DNA of 34,267 nt from Clostridia bacterium (GCA_017547545.1 JAFYPJ010000118.1:1-34267), one strand, 5' to 3'; shown: positions 16,591-26,154, numbered from the stretch's first letter. The notes: generated from the sequence alone by a model not told the origin. Made by a program: numbers and translations.

Positions 16591-17198
16591 CACTTATTAC
16601 CTGCTAATTTTTTCAGCGCCGCCTTTATTACATCTTCCAATCCAAGAGATGCATCTATTCCTTTAAGGGCAGCAGTTGCCTCTCTGCGCGTATATCCCAA
16701 AACTATAAGAGTATCTATAGCATCGGTGAAATTGTCCTGAATATTGGCTGTAGACATGTCATTTACCGTATCACCATCATCACCGTAGCTCTGCTTTGCA
16801 AGCTTATCCTTTAATTCAAGAATGATTCGCTGTGCGGTTTTTGCACCTATACCCTGTGCCTGAGCTATAGATTTTGCATCCCCTGCCGCAACAGCAGATG
16901 CAAATCTGGAGGGTGTAAGAAGGGAAAGAATTGAAATTGCAGATTTTGCTCCCACACCGGAAACCGAAATGAGAAGCTTAAAAATTTCAAGCTCATCCTC
17001 ATCATAAAAGCCGTAAAGGTCAACAGCATCCTCACTCACCTTCATAAAGGTAAAAACCCTTACCTTATGACCGATCTTGTCAGCTAATTTCCCCAATGTA
17101 TTTCCGCTTATAAAAAGCTTATATCCAACTCCGGCGCATTCTACAACAGCAACGGTCATATCGCAAAGCACCAATTCTCCGTTAAGATGATATAACAT
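16590..17198 (-). CDS. ruvA: Holliday junction-binding protein RuvA
   Basis: RuvA binds the four-way junction as a tetramer and loads RuvB. The 202-residue protein has the N-terminal OB-fold start [10 protein letters not shown], the acidic-pin region, two helix-hairpin-helix motifs ([11 protein letters not shown] near 77-87 and [12 protein letters not shown] near 112-123), and a C-terminal domain III after a flexible linker (about 135-155) that contacts RuvB. GGAGGG lies just upstream of the ATG. It follows ruvC after 33 nt. Confidence 0.96.
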   Translation of the reverse strand: MLYHLNGELVLCDMTVAVVECAGVGYKLFISGNTLGKLADKIGHKVRVFTFMKVSEDAVDLYGFYDEDELEIFKLLISVSGVGAKSAISILSLLTPSRFASAVAAGDAKSIAQAQGIGAKTAQRIILELKDKLAKQSYGDDGDTVNDMSTANIQDNFTDAIDTLIVLGYTRREATAALKGIDASLGLEDVIKAALKKLAGNK

Positions 17199-17231
17199 TT
17201 TCCCTCCTGAAACTTTTCAGCACTCAAAATA

Positions 17232-17729
17232 CTAATTATTGAAATAATTTTTTAAACGGCTCATTGTACAATGAGCATCGCAAACAGCCAGAGCAAGGGC
17301 ATCTGCCGTATCATCCGGCTTGGGCACTTTTTTCAATCCCAAAATAGTGGTGATCATACTCTGCACCTGTTGCTTTTGCGCTCTGCCGTAACCAACAATT
17401 GCCTGCTTTACCTGCAGAGGTGTATACTCCTGGATCTGAACTCCGTTTTTTCTTGCCGCAAGCAATATAACTCCTCTTGCCTGTGCCACTGTAATTGCAG
17501 TTTTCTGATTGCTGTTAAAAAACAGTTCTTCTATAGACATACGGGCGGGATTATAAGTTTTTATCAGTTCATTCATATCCGAATATATCATTTCAAGTCT
17601 TGCTTCCACAGGGGTATGGGCAGGAGTTGTAACCGCCCCGTAATCAAGCACATGAAAACGGTTATTTGAATAATCTATAACCCCGTAGCCAACAATGGCA
17701 ATGCCGGGATCTATGCCGAGAATTATCAC
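17232..17729 (-). CDS. ruvC: Holliday junction resolvase RuvC
   Basis: RuvC is the endonuclease that cuts Holliday junctions symmetrically with magnesium. The four acidic catalytic residues are visible: Asp7 in GIDPG, Glu67 in SIEELF, and Asp140 and Asp143 in the KPDDTADALA block. The length of 165 residues is typical. Translation begins at GTG 17729, with AGGAAAGGCGG upstream. It is the first gene of the long minus-strand string and has a strong promoter at 17782-17810. Confidence 0.95.
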   Translation of the reverse strand: MIILGIDPGIAIVGYGVIDYSNNRFHVLDYGAVTTPAHTPVEARLEMIYSDMNELIKTYNPARMSIEELFFNSNQKTAITVAQARGVILLAARKNGVQIQEYTPLQVKQAIVGYGRAQKQQVQSMITTILGLKKVPKPDDTADALALAVCDAHCTMSRLKNYFNN

Positions 17730-17781
17730 TTTTTTCCGCCTTTCCTGTAAATTGATAATATTACTGCATTATATTCAGTAT

Positions 17782-17810
17782 ATTATATCACACAAGTACC
17801 TTTAAGTCAA
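17782..17810 (-). promoter_or_regulatory. ruvC: Sigma-A promoter of the ruvC-led operon
   Basis: On the minus strand TTGACT (17805-17810) and TATAAT (17782-17787) are separated by 17 bp. Transcription would start near 17775, about 45 nt before the ruvC GTG. No equally clear promoter was noticed further down the 16-kb minus-strand string, so this one may serve many of the genes, though internal promoters cannot be excluded. Confidence 0.8.
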
Positions 17811-17851
17811 ATAAATGAAGAGATTCTTTTAAATATTTTTTGTAAATAATC

Positions 17852-17880
17852 TTTATTATTTCATATATTTATGTTATAAT
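17852..17880 (+). promoter_or_regulatory. Extended -10 promoter of the DUF951-yfhO operon
   Basis: TGTTATAAT (17872-17880) is a perfect extended -10 element. The best -35 at 17 bp spacing is the weak TTTATT (17852-17857). Transcription would begin about 17887. That rules out an in-frame ATG at 17886 as the DUF951 start and favours ATG 17913. Confidence 0.65.
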
Positions 17881-17912
17881 CCTTAATGAATTACTCTTTT
17901 TCGGAGAAAACG

Positions 17913-18098
17913 ATGAAAATAATTAAATTTGAACCGGGAAACATTTTGATAATGAAGAAAAAACACCCCTGCGGCAGCAACAGAATGAAGGTTCTGCGCG
18001 TGGGTTCAGACATACGCATTTCATGTGAGGGCTGCGGCAGAGATATGACCGTAGCAAGAGAAAAATTAGAAAAAAATATCAAGGAGGTAGAGGGATAA
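17913..18098 (+). CDS. DUF951 family protein
   Basis: This small 61-residue protein matches the DUF951 pattern: an N-terminal FEPGNILIMKK strand pair, the conserved HPCGSN motif (about residues 18-23), and a later ISCEGCGR pair of cysteines (about 45-52). The three Cys residues suggest a small zinc- or metal-binding fold. The cellular role is unknown; in Firmicutes the family is often encoded near translation or chromosome-segregation genes. CGGAG (17902-17906) is correctly spaced for ATG 17913. The yfhO start follows after 2 nt, with its ribosome-binding site inside this gene's last codons, so the two are co-translated. Confidence 0.88.
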   Translation: MKIIKFEPGNILIMKKKHPCGSNRMKVLRVGSDIRISCEGCGRDMTVAREKLEKNIKEVEG

Positions 18099-18100
18099 AA

Positions 18101-20761
18101 ATGAAAAAGAAACTGTTCAACAAATATAACGGAATGCTTCTTTGTGCTTTCTGCCTACCTTCTTTTCTCATGCTTCTCCACTATTTTGCCATGGAGGTAT
18201 GGCCCGTAGGCAACAGCTCTGTTCTTGTGCTTGATCTCAACGGACAGTATGTTTATTTTTTTGAAGCACTAAGAGACATTATTCTTGATGGCAAAAGCCT
18301 TATCTATACCTGGTCAAGAGCTCTTGGCGGAGAGTTCATGGGTATATTTGCATATTATCTTGCAAGTCCGTTTTCGATCATAGTTGCCCTTTTCCCCGAA
18401 GGATGCATAACAGAGGCCCTTCTTACAATTTTTGTTCTTAAAGCGGGCAGCTGTGGTCTTACAATGGCATTTTATCTTTCAAAAACACAAAAATCTGACA
18501 ATATCAGAACAGTCACCGTATCCACAATGTACGCCCTTTGCTCCTATGCAATAGTACAGGCTCACAATACCATGTGGATCGACGCCCTTATCTATCTTCC
18601 CGTTATAACATATGCTATAGAACAGCTTGTAAACAAACGCCGTATAATTTTATACATTGCAATACTTGCACTTACCCTTACCTCAAATTATTATATCGGT
18701 TACATGGTTTGTATCTACTGTGTGCTTTATTTTCTGTATTATTTTGTTGCACATTCAGAAAACAAAGAGAATAATTTTTACTATGAAAGGTTTCATTTTT
18801 TAAAAAGTTTTCTAAGGTTTGCTGCATCAAGTATCATTTCCGCGGCAATGTCTGCATGGGTACTTTATCCTGCATATTACTCCCTTACCTTCGGCAAAAC
18901 CGAATTTTCGGATCCAACCTTCTATCCTGAACTGAAATTCCAACCCCTGGATTTCATTTCCAAGCTGTTTTTCGGCTCCTACGACACCGTTGAGCCCTCC
19001 GGTTTACCCTTTGTTTACTGCGGTACCCTTATGCTGATCTTACTTCCCGTATATTTCTTTTCCAAAAGGATCAGTGCGCGAAAAAAGATAGCCGGCGGAG
19101 TTTTCCTTTCTCTTTTTGTTGCCTTTTTTACCATCTCCACCTTAGACATTGCATGGCACGGCTTTCAGGCACCCAATTGGCTCAATTACCGTTACAGCTT
19201 TATGTTTATTTTCCTCGCTCTTGTTTTCACTCACAGGGCGTTGGCAGATCTGGAAAAGACCAATTTCAATAAGGTAGCTATATCCGCATTTTCCGTTATC
19301 ATGATATTCTTTATTATTCAGAAAATCGGTTATGACCATCTTGCAACCTCTGCGGTGATCGGTACGGTTTGTTCGGTTATAGTCCTTGTAATTGCGCTTT
19401 ATCTTGTAAAGAAAGACACATTATGGCGCGCAGGCTCGCTTATACTCTGCCTTGTTGTTTGCCTTGAGCTATTCAGCTCTGCAATACTACACACCCAGGA
19501 TCTTGACGAGGATGTAGTTATCAGTTCAAGAAGCTCCTATAACACATTTATAGACCGACTTACTCCTATTGTAAACGAGGTGTACGCTTCGGATGCGGGA
19601 TTCTACCGTTTTGAAAAGAATTTCCACCGCAAGAGAAACGATAATTTCACATTAGGCTTGAGAGGACTTTCAAATTCAACCTCCACCCTTAATGCATCCC
19701 AGATAGAATTGCTTCAAAAAATGGGATTTACCGCAAAATCTCATTGGTCAAAATATATCGGTCAAACCCCTGTTACGGATGCTCTTTTCGGTATTAAATA
19801 TATAATCTCCGAGGAAAGCCTTGATCCTCTTTTCTATAATTTTTACAAAGAGGATACCGAAAATGACCTTCTTGCATATCAAAATCCTTATGCCCTTTCC
19901 ATAGCATACGGCGTAAACAAAGATATTCTGGATATATCCATAAAAGAAAGGTACAACCCCTTCCTTTTGATGAACGATACCGTAACCGCAATGCTTGGTG
20001 AAGAGCAAACGGTAGAGCTCTTCAAGCAATTACCCATTGAAAATATCAAGCCAAGTAATATAGGAACCTCTTATGTGGAAAATCACAAAAAGCTTTATGC
20101 ACTTAACGATTCCTCCGAAGCAAGGATCACATATACCGTAACTGCCCTTAATACAGATCCCGTTTATATGTATATTCCAAGTGAATGGCCTATGGAAGCC
20201 ACAGTTACCGTAAACGGGGAGGATAAAGGGGAATATTTCGGTACAGACAGCCATTGTATAAAGGAGCTGGGTGATTTTTGTGAGGGTGAAACGGTAGACA
20301 TAAGGATCACTCTGGGTTCTGATGAAAAGATCTATGTGCGCGATGCGTATGAAGAATATTTCTATTATCTGGACAGCGCGCTCTTCGCCGAAATAATGCC
20401 AAAACTGAGAGCCTCCGAATATACGGTACTTACACACAGCGACACAAAGCTTTCGGGCACCGTAAAAATAGCTGAAGGCGATAATATTTTATTTACCACT
20501 ATTCCCTATGACGAGGGTTGGCAGGTAGAAATAGACGGCAAAAAAGCGGAACCGATCAAAACCCTCGACTCACTTCTTGCCTTTGAAATTTCACAAGGAG
20601 ATCATACCGTGGAATTCCTTTACCGTCCCGATGCGGTGGTCAAAGGTGTTATCTTCAGCGCTTTGGGTACGGTGATGTTTGCCGCTTTGGTAATTATTGA
20701 TACCGGCAAAAGAAGAAAAAGAGCAAAAAGCTATCGCAATTTGGTTGACATAACAAGATAA
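18101..20761 (+). CDS. YfhO family polytopic membrane protein
   Basis: This 886-residue protein fits the YfhO family. It has many transmembrane helices in the first half (first at about 12-30), the conserved VLVLDLNGQY block (41-50), and a large extracytoplasmic domain from about 470 to 840. It ends in a beta-rich module with DEGWQVEIDG and a final helix (about 846-866), followed by a basic tail. In Bacillus, YfhO-type proteins assist glycosylation of lipoteichoic acid by polyprenyl-phosphate sugar transfer; a GT-C-like or envelope-glycan role here is inference. The Shine-Dalgarno site AAGGAGG overlaps the DUF951 3' end. The last codons carry the proS promoter. Confidence 0.88.
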   Translation: MKKKLFNKYNGMLLCAFCLPSFLMLLHYFAMEVWPVGNSSVLVLDLNGQYVYFFEALRDIILDGKSLIYTWSRALGGEFMGIFAYYLASPFSIIVALFPEGCITEALLTIFVLKAGSCGLTMAFYLSKTQKSDNIRTVTVSTMYALCSYAIVQAHNTMWIDALIYLPVITYAIEQLVNKRRIILYIAILALTLTSNYYIGYMVCIYCVLYFLYYFVAHSENKENNFYYERFHFLKSFLRFAASSIISAAMSAWVLYPAYYSLTFGKTEFSDPTFYPELKFQPLDFISKLFFGSYDTVEPSGLPFVYCGTLMLILLPVYFFSKRISARKKIAGGVFLSLFVAFFTISTLDIAWHGFQAPNWLNYRYSFMFIFLALVFTHRALADLEKTNFNKVAISAFSVIMIFFIIQKIGYDHLATSAVIGTVCSVIVLVIALYLVKKDTLWRAGSLILCLVVCLELFSSAILHTQDLDEDVVISSRSSYNTFIDRLTPIVNEVYASDAGFYRFEKNFHRKRNDNFTLGLRGLSNSTSTLNASQIELLQKMGFTAKSHWSKYIGQTPVTDALFGIKYIISEESLDPLFYNFYKEDTENDLLAYQNPYALSIAYGVNKDILDISIKERYNPFLLMNDTVTAMLGEEQTVELFKQLPIENIKPSNIGTSYVENHKKLYALNDSSEARITYTVTALNTDPVYMYIPSEWPMEATVTVNGEDKGEYFGTDSHCIKELGDFCEGETVDIRITLGSDEKIYVRDAYEEYFYYLDSALFAEIMPKLRASEYTVLTHSDTKLSGTVKIAEGDNILFTTIPYDEGWQVEIDGKKAEPIKTLDSLLAFEISQGDHTVEFLYRPDAVVKGVIFSALGTVMFAALVIIDTGKRRKRAKSYRNLVDITR

Positions 20762-20773
20762 ATAGTATATAAT
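20745..20773 (+). promoter_or_regulatory. proS: Perfect consensus sigma-A promoter of proS
   Basis: TTGACA (20745-20750) and TATAAT (20768-20773) are both exact consensus hexamers, 17 bp apart. The -35 box lies within the last codons of yfhO and the -10 just beyond its stop codon. Transcription would start near 20780. No T-box or leader structure lies between this promoter and the proS ATG, so expression looks constitutive and strong. Confidence 0.85.
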
Positions 20774-20808
20774 ATAGGGTAACATTATTATTCAATGAGG
20801 AAATAAAA

Positions 20809-22245
20809 ATGGCAAAAGATAAGAAATTAGTTGAAGAAATAACCTCGATGGATGAGGACTTTGCGCAATGGTATACAGACATTGTTAAAAAAGCTGATCT
20901 CATCGACTATTCCTCCGTTAAGGGCTGTATGATCATCCGTCCTTACGGATATGCTATCTGGGAAAACATCCAGAAGATCCTTGATTCCCGTTTTAAAGAA
21001 ACAGGACATGAAAATGTTTGCATGCCCCTCTTTATCCCCGAAAGCCTTCTTAATAAGGAAAAGGACCATGTAGAGGGCTTTGCTCCCGAAGTTGCGTGGG
21101 TAACTCACGGCGGAAGTGAAAGATTACAGGAAAGAATGTGTGTAAGACCTACCTCCGAAACACTTTTCTGTGAGCATTATGCAAACATAATCAAATCCTA
21201 CCGCGATCTTCCCAAGCTTTACAATCAATGGTGTAATGTTGTAAGATGGGAAAAAACAACCCGTCCTTTCCTTCGTTCAAGAGAATTCTTGTGGCAGGAG
21301 GGCCATACAATGCATGCAACCGCTGAAGATGCCGAAGCAGAAACAGTAAGAATGCTCGGTATATATGCAGATTTCTTTGAAAAGGATCTTTGCATACCCG
21401 TTATCAAGGGACAGAAGACCGACAAGGAAAAATTTGCAGGCGCAAAGGCTACATACACCGTTGAAGCTCTTATGCATGACGGTAAAGCATTGCAGGGCGG
21501 TACATCTCATAACTTTGGAGACGGATTTGCAAAAGCATTTGATATCCAATATCTTGATAAGGACAACCAGTTGAAATACTGTCACCAGACCTCATGGGGT
21601 GTTTCCACCCGTATGATCGGTGCTATAATCATGGCTCACGGTGACGACAACGGTCTTGTTCTTCCTCCTGCAATTGCACCCATTCAGGTAATGGTAATTC
21701 CGATCCAGATGCATAAGGAAGGCGTTCTTGAAAAGGCGAAAGAAGTAACCGAAAGACTTAAAAAGTCATTCAGATGCGGAATCGACGAAAGTGATAAGAG
21801 CCCCGGATGGAAATTCTCTGAATACGAAATGAAGGGTGTTCCGCTTCGTCTTGAATTAGGTCCCAAGGATATAGAAAACAATCAGTGTGTTCTTGTTCGC
21901 CGCGACAACCGTCAAAAATACTTTGTATCTCTTGACGAGCTTGAAGAAAAGATCCCCGAATTGCTCGGAGAATTAGCAAAAGGACTTTACGATGACGCTA
22001 TGGAGCGCCGCGCAAATATGACCGAAACACCCAAGGATCTTGACGAATTTATCGAAAGCGCACAAACAAAGCCCGGTTTCAAGCGTGCTATGTGGTGCGG
22101 AGATCTTGAATGTGAGCTCAAATTAAAGGAATTGGCAGATGTATCTTCACGCTGCATGCCCTTTGATGAAGAACCCTGTGATGATAAGTGTATTGTTTGC
22201 GGCAAGCCCGCTCACAAGCTTGTTTACTGGGGTAAAGCATATTGA
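20809..22245 (+). CDS. proS: Prolyl-tRNA synthetase, archaeal/eukaryote-like type
   Basis: This class II aminoacyl-tRNA synthetase charges tRNA-Pro. At 478 residues it lacks the inserted editing domain of E. coli ProRS, and it has the archaeal-type C-terminal zinc domain. Motif 2 reads [20 protein letters not shown]. The [13 protein letters not shown] and [10 protein letters not shown] blocks form the motif 3 side of the active site. Probable zinc ligands are Cys430, Cys435, Cys461 and Cys464, and the chain ends in the family's usual C-terminal Tyr. GAGGA (20797-20801) precedes the ATG. A lipoprotein gene follows 36 bp downstream without a clear promoter of its own. Confidence 0.96.
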   Translation: MAKDKKLVEEITSMDEDFAQWYTDIVKKADLIDYSSVKGCMIIRPYGYAIWENIQKILDSRFKETGHENVCMPLFIPESLLNKEKDHVEGFAPEVAWVTHGGSERLQERMCVRPTSETLFCEHYANIIKSYRDLPKLYNQWCNVVRWEKTTRPFLRSREFLWQEGHTMHATAEDAEAETVRMLGIYADFFEKDLCIPVIKGQKTDKEKFAGAKATYTVEALMHDGKALQGGTSHNFGDGFAKAFDIQYLDKDNQLKYCHQTSWGVSTRMIGAIIMAHGDDNGLVLPPAIAPIQVMVIPIQMHKEGVLEKAKEVTERLKKSFRCGIDESDKSPGWKFSEYEMKGVPLRLELGPKDIENNQCVLVRRDNRQKYFVSLDELEEKIPELLGELAKGLYDDAMERRANMTETPKDLDEFIESAQTKPGFKRAMWCGDLECELKLKELADVSSRCMPFDEEPCDDKCIVCGKPAHKLVYWGKAY

Positions 22246-22281
22246 TAAGTATTAAAAATTAAATAAAAAAGGAGACTAACC

Positions 22282-24066
22282 ATGAAAAGATTTATCTCTA
22301 TTGCTCTTTGTGTTATTCTTTGCCTTTCTGCAGTATGCGCATTTGCAGGATGTAACAAAGACAAAAAGGGCGGCGAAAGCTTGGCAGTTGAAATTAAAAA
22401 GACTGTTGATGAAGCAAAAAAAGAAGTTACCGATGCAGGCTGTATTCCCGTTATTGTAACAGTTTGTGAAGAAGGCTTCGATAACGGTGCAGTTCTTTCT
22501 ATTGGAAAGTTCATGGACGGTGCAAAAGAGGGTGACTATGTTACTATCTGCGTAAACGATACCTCCATAAAAGAAACCGTTGAAGCATTACCCGTAGCAC
22601 CCCGTATGCTTACAAAGGACAGCTTTGAAACAAAGATACTTGCCAACGCGGGTGATAACGAAACCAAGCTTAAGGTTAACTACACCGCTGTAGGTGACAA
22701 TTATGTACTTGACCCCGGTGCATCCGGAAAGGATATTACAGATCTTGCAGAAGCTATTACAGCAACAGGATACACCGCAGCAGACATGTATAACGATTAT
22801 GTCGCAGTAGGTATTGTTCCCACCGCAACAGAAGCAATGAAAGCAGATGTTCTTTCTGCAGACAATGCTACCTTAACAGAAGTTAACGGAAGCTACACCG
22901 TATCAAATTACACAGGCACATCAAGAAATGTTGTTGTTCCTTCTGAAATTGATTCCAAACCCATTACTTCTGTTGGTGCAAGCACATTCCTTAGCCCCGT
23001 AAATGCTCTTACCGTTGAAGAAGGCGTTGAGATTCTTGAAAGCGGTGTTATTGCAAAGGCTTACGGTCTTATTGATGTTAACCTTGCAGATTCCGTTATA
23101 AACATTGGAAAAAATGCATTTATAAATCCCCTTTTCACCACCGTTGAAGGCGACTACACAATGTTTGCAGGCAATATAGCTCTTTCCTACAACGGCAGCG
23201 AAACCGACATAACAATCCCCGAAGATATCAAGTATCTTGCTCCTGAAATTTTCAAGGACAAGAAAGCTCTTACTTCCGTAACCTTCAACGAAGGTCTTGT
23301 ATCTATCGGTACTGCAGCATTCAGCGGATGCGAAGCCCTTGCAAACGTTACATTCCCCGAATCCCTTTTATACATTGGTGACAATGCATTTACACGCGCA
23401 AGAGCATTCACCGAAATCAAGCTTCCCGCAAATGTTAAGGTTGTTGGAAACGAAGCTTTCCTTGACTGCAGTTCAGTTTCTTCTCTTGAATTGAATGACG
23501 GTCTTAAAAAGATCGGTAATTTTGCATTCAAATACTGTCTCTTCTCAGAACAGAAGACTCTCAATGCAACTCTTGAAATTCCCAATTCTGTAGAATATCT
23601 CGGCAACTATGCATTCATGAATGCTAATATCGTTGATGTTAAGGGTGGAGAAGGTCTTACCTATGTTGGCCGTCGTCCCTTTGAAGAAACAGATTGGTTT
23701 ATCAACTTTGCAGCCGGAGAAGAATTCGGTATATTCAACGGATTCCTTATCAAATACGCGCTTCCCGATGATTTTGACGGTAATGTAGTTGTTCCCGACG
23801 GTGTTAAGGGTCTTTCCGGCGCTTTTGAAGGTATCACCAAGATCGAAACAGTTAAGATCAACGACGGTTGTATATCTATTGCCGATTCCGAATTCCTTTC
23901 CAACAGCAATCTTACAGATGTAACAATCCCCGCTTCCGTTACAGTAATCGGTGAAAGTATCCTTGATATTGCTAAGGTTTCCGCAATTACAGTTCATTGT
24001 GAAGCAGGTTCCGCTGCAGAAGCTTATGCATCCAAGAATCTTTTCAAAACAGATAACAACATGTAA
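22282..24066 (+). CDS. BspA-like leucine-rich repeat surface lipoprotein
   Basis: This 594-residue exported lipoprotein has a signal peptide ending in lipobox AFAG-Cys24. A linker domain without recognised motifs (about 30-200) is followed by LRR_5 (Treponema/BspA-type) repeats from about 210 to 580. The repeats are seen as recurring blocks such as ITSVGASTF, LVSIGTAAFSGC, LLYIGDNAFTRA and VKVVGNEAFLDC. Such repeats usually mediate protein or surface binding; the ligand here is unknown. AGGAG is well spaced before the ATG. The gene is closed by a strong terminator. It may be read through from proS, being only 36 bp behind it. Confidence 0.88.
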   Translation: MKRFISIALCVILCLSAVCAFAGCNKDKKGGESLAVEIKKTVDEAKKEVTDAGCIPVIVTVCEEGFDNGAVLSIGKFMDGAKEGDYVTICVNDTSIKETVEALPVAPRMLTKDSFETKILANAGDNETKLKVNYTAVGDNYVLDPGASGKDITDLAEAITATGYTAADMYNDYVAVGIVPTATEAMKADVLSADNATLTEVNGSYTVSNYTGTSRNVVVPSEIDSKPITSVGASTFLSPVNALTVEEGVEILESGVIAKAYGLIDVNLADSVINIGKNAFINPLFTTVEGDYTMFAGNIALSYNGSETDITIPEDIKYLAPEIFKDKKALTSVTFNEGLVSIGTAAFSGCEALANVTFPESLLYIGDNAFTRARAFTEIKLPANVKVVGNEAFLDCSSVSSLELNDGLKKIGNFAFKYCLFSEQKTLNATLEIPNSVEYLGNYAFMNANIVDVKGGEGLTYVGRRPFEETDWFINFAAGEEFGIFNGFLIKYALPDDFDGNVVVPDGVKGLSGAFEGITKIETVKINDGCISIADSEFLSNSNLTDVTIPASVTVIGESILDIAKVSAITVHCEAGSAAEAYASKNLFKTDNNM

Positions 24067-24089
24067 TTAACTTTACTGAAAATTCAACA

Positions 24090-24125
24090 ATAAAGAGGTT
24101 GTGAAAAACAACCTCTTTATTTATA
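24090..24125 (+). terminator. Intrinsic terminator after the LRR lipoprotein gene
   Basis: A perfect 13-bp stem (24090-24102 with 24108-24120), with core AAAGAGGTTGT/ACAACCTCTTT and a 5-nt GAAAA loop, is followed by TTATAT. It ends the proS-lipoprotein transcript ahead of the tRNA promoter. Confidence 0.9.
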
Positions 24126-24145
24126 TAAAAAAGACAAAATATAAC

Positions 24146-24174
24146 TTGACACAGCGTTTTTTGTATGTTATAAT
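24146..24174 (+). promoter_or_regulatory. Consensus extended -10 promoter of tRNA-Gln
   Basis: TTGACA (24146-24151) and TATAAT (24169-24174) are both exact consensus, 17 bp apart, with an added TG (24167-24168 plus one base) giving TGTTATAAT. The predicted start is near 24181, about 13 nt before the mature tRNA 5' end. Confidence 0.85.
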
Positions 24175-24193
24175 CTAATGCAGACATCAATAA

Positions 24194-24267
24194 TGGGATA
24201 TGGTGTAACGGCAACACACAAGACTTTGACTCTTGCTTTGTAGGTTCGAGTCCTGCTATCCCAGCCA
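24194..24267 (+). tRNA. tRNA-Gln (anticodon UUG)
   Basis: The cloverleaf closes fully. Acceptor arm TGGGATA (24194-24200) pairs with TATCCCA (24257-24263). The D stem is GTG/CAC. Anticodon stem CAAGA/TCTTG (24219-24223 and 24231-24235) encloses loop CTTTGAC with anticodon TTG (24226-24228). T stem GTAGG/CCTGC surrounds TTCGAGT. The discriminator G (24264) and an encoded CCA (24265-24267) complete it. It stands alone with its own promoter. Confidence 0.95.
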
Positions 24268-24270
24268 ACA

Positions 24271-24321
24271 ACAAAACACCCCAAAAAGCCTTATTTTATA
24301 AGAATTTAAAGGGTGTTTTGT
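24271..24321 (+). terminator. Long-loop terminator-like hairpin after tRNA-Gln
   Basis: ACAAAACACCC (24271-24281) pairs perfectly with GGGTGTTTTGT (24311-24321) across a 29-nt A/T-rich loop and is followed by ATATTTTAG. It begins 4 nt after the CCA of the tRNA. It probably ends the tRNA transcript, alone or with the next hairpin. Confidence 0.6.
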
Positions 24322-24328
24322 ATATTTT

Positions 24329-24358
24329 AGGGCTGTCTTTTCAGACAGCCCTTGTTAT
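24329..24358. terminator. Second hairpin, probable bidirectional terminator
   Basis: AGGGCTGTCT (24329-24338) pairs with AGACAGCCCT (24343-24352) around a 4-nt loop. It lies 20 bp beyond the stop codon of the minus-strand GH18 gene and downstream of the tRNA. It could stop both; the U tracts are short on either side. Confidence 0.6.
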
Positions 24359-24378
24359 TTAAACTATTACCGCTTGTA

Positions 24379-26154
24379 TTATTCTACAAGATCCGTAGTT
24401 TCTTTTCCAAGCCACTTTGCGGTCTTTTCAAAGATCATAACACGCGCAGCATCATCCTCACGACCGGGTTCTGCATATTCGTATGCACCCGCAGCCTGAG
24501 TATAGTCGAAGTACATAATGCCACCAAGATTGAGATCTACAACGATCTTACACTTGTTCTCTATAGAACGGTCATCGTCACCGCTTGCAAACTGCTTTGT
24601 GGAAGGATTATAGAAGCTGAGCGAGCCGGAGGTTTCGTTATAGTGAGGATACCAACCGCCTACACTGTATTCGATACCTGCATCGATTTTTTCATAATCT
24701 ATCCATGATCTGTAAGCATTGAAGTAAATAGGTCTCTCGTCATTGTGTGTACCAACGCAATGCAAACCAACCTTGCTGCCTTCGGGAGCCTGTACATTGC
24801 TCCAATTCTGTGTATAAGCACCAACACCAAGTACGATCTTTTCGCGCTGCATGCCTGCATTTATAGACATAACAGCATCAGCATAAGTTGATCCGTTGGG
24901 ATAAATGGAATCATAAACTGCTGCATGATCGTATGTAATATCCTTTTCGGAATGAAGGTCATAATCCATGTAGTTGAGGTAATCAACATAGTGCTGAAGT
25001 TCGCCGAGATCCTGGAAAAGAGAGTCTGACCAAGTACCGCCGGCAATTGCCATACTTATTATATAATCCTTACCTGTGCCGAGAGCCTCAAGCTTGTTGC
25101 GAACAACAGTCAGGAAATACTGAAGATTCTTCTGGGGAACATTGCCGGAGGGGAATTCATAGTCAAAATCCAAACCGTCAAGGTCATACTCTGCAATGAT
25201 CTTAACTGCTTCTTCAGCAAATTCATCACAATCTGCATAAGAATCAAGCCATTTTTCAATATTGGGACCGCTATCAACGGGAATCATAAGAACATACTTG
25301 AGATCGGGATTATAGTTCATTGCGTTGATAGTATTACGAATAGACTCTATTCTGCTCAAACGCTGTGTGTCAATCTTTTTGTTTTCGCCGTTTGCCTTAA
25401 AGGGGTGAAGATTTATAACATCAACATCCTTAAGCTCATCAAGCGCAGAAGCATTGTTCAAATCATAATATGCTACAACAAGGGGTTCTCTTTCTGCACT
25501 GAGACGGTCTATAGACTGATCCAATGCATAGAGTGCCATTGCAGCATCACCTCTTGTCATCTGAACTGTAGGATTGAAACAGTCATTTTCATCAAGAGGA
25601 AGAATGTTTGTTTTATATGCGGAGATTACCGCATCCTTAGCCCAGGAAGCACACTTTTTGGAGCCTCTGTCCATAAGTCTGGTTTCGGGAACCTGCTTTT
25701 CAAGCACGATACCCTTAAAATTAACGAAATTATTAAAGAGAACTGCTATTTCCTGACGGGTAATAACTGTATTGGGAGAGAACTTACCGTTTCCTGTACC
25801 GTTCATGATCTTGTTTTCGCTTGCCCATGCTACGGTAGGTCCGCACCATGAGGATGCGCTTACATCACTGAATACAGCCTTGTTTGCATACTGAGTAAGG
25901 TCTGCACCTGAAAATCTTGCAATGAGAGTTGCAAATTCTGCTCTTGTAAGTGTTTTGTCGGGAGCAAAGGTGGTAGCTGATGTACCTGTCATATAACCCT
26001 CGGCAAATGCCCATTTTACAGCCTCATAATAATCTGCGCCTGTATTCAAATCCTTGATGTCTTCGAAATTTGCCGCAGATGCTCCTACAACCATGCAGGA
26101 CATGAGGGTTGCAATAGCAAGAACAAGAGAAATGATGTTTTTAATATTCTTCAT
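24379..26154 (-). CDS. Secreted SLH-anchored GH18 glycoside hydrolase
   Basis: This 591-residue exported protein has a signal peptide cleaved near residue 28 (ASA-ANF). Three SLH motifs follow (about 29-72, 94-140, and a more divergent one at 168-212). A glycoside hydrolase family 18 barrel (about 224-580) carries the complete catalytic signature DGLDFDYE (326-333), with Glu333 as the proton donor. GH18 enzymes cut beta-1,4 links next to N-acetylglucosamine in chitin, peptidoglycan or glycoprotein glycans; the substrate here is not known. The YLNYMDYDLH stretch is the usual barrel strand 6 motif. AAGGAG is well placed before the ATG. SLH at the N-terminus is opposite to the CHAP protein, where SLH is C-terminal. 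Confidence 0.9.
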   Translation of the reverse strand: MKNIKNIISLVLAIATLMSCMVVGASAANFEDIKDLNTGADYYEAVKWAFAEGYMTGTSATTFAPDKTLTRAEFATLIARFSGADLTQYANKAVFSDVSASSWCGPTVAWASENKIMNGTGNGKFSPNTVITRQEIAVLFNNFVNFKGIVLEKQVPETRLMDRGSKKCASWAKDAVISAYKTNILPLDENDCFNPTVQMTRGDAAMALYALDQSIDRLSAEREPLVVAYYDLNNASALDELKDVDVINLHPFKANGENKKIDTQRLSRIESIRNTINAMNYNPDLKYVLMIPVDSGPNIEKWLDSYADCDEFAEEAVKIIAEYDLDGLDFDYEFPSGNVPQKNLQYFLTVVRNKLEALGTGKDYIISMAIAGGTWSDSLFQDLGELQHYVDYLNYMDYDLHSEKDITYDHAAVYDSIYPNGSTYADAVMSINAGMQREKIVLGVGAYTQNWSNVQAPEGSKVGLHCVGTHNDERPIYFNAYRSWIDYEKIDAGIEYSVGGWYPHYNETSGSLSFYNPSTKQFASGDDDRSIENKCKIVVDLNLGGIMYFDYTQAAGAYEYAEPGREDDAARVMIFEKTAKWLGKETTDLVE

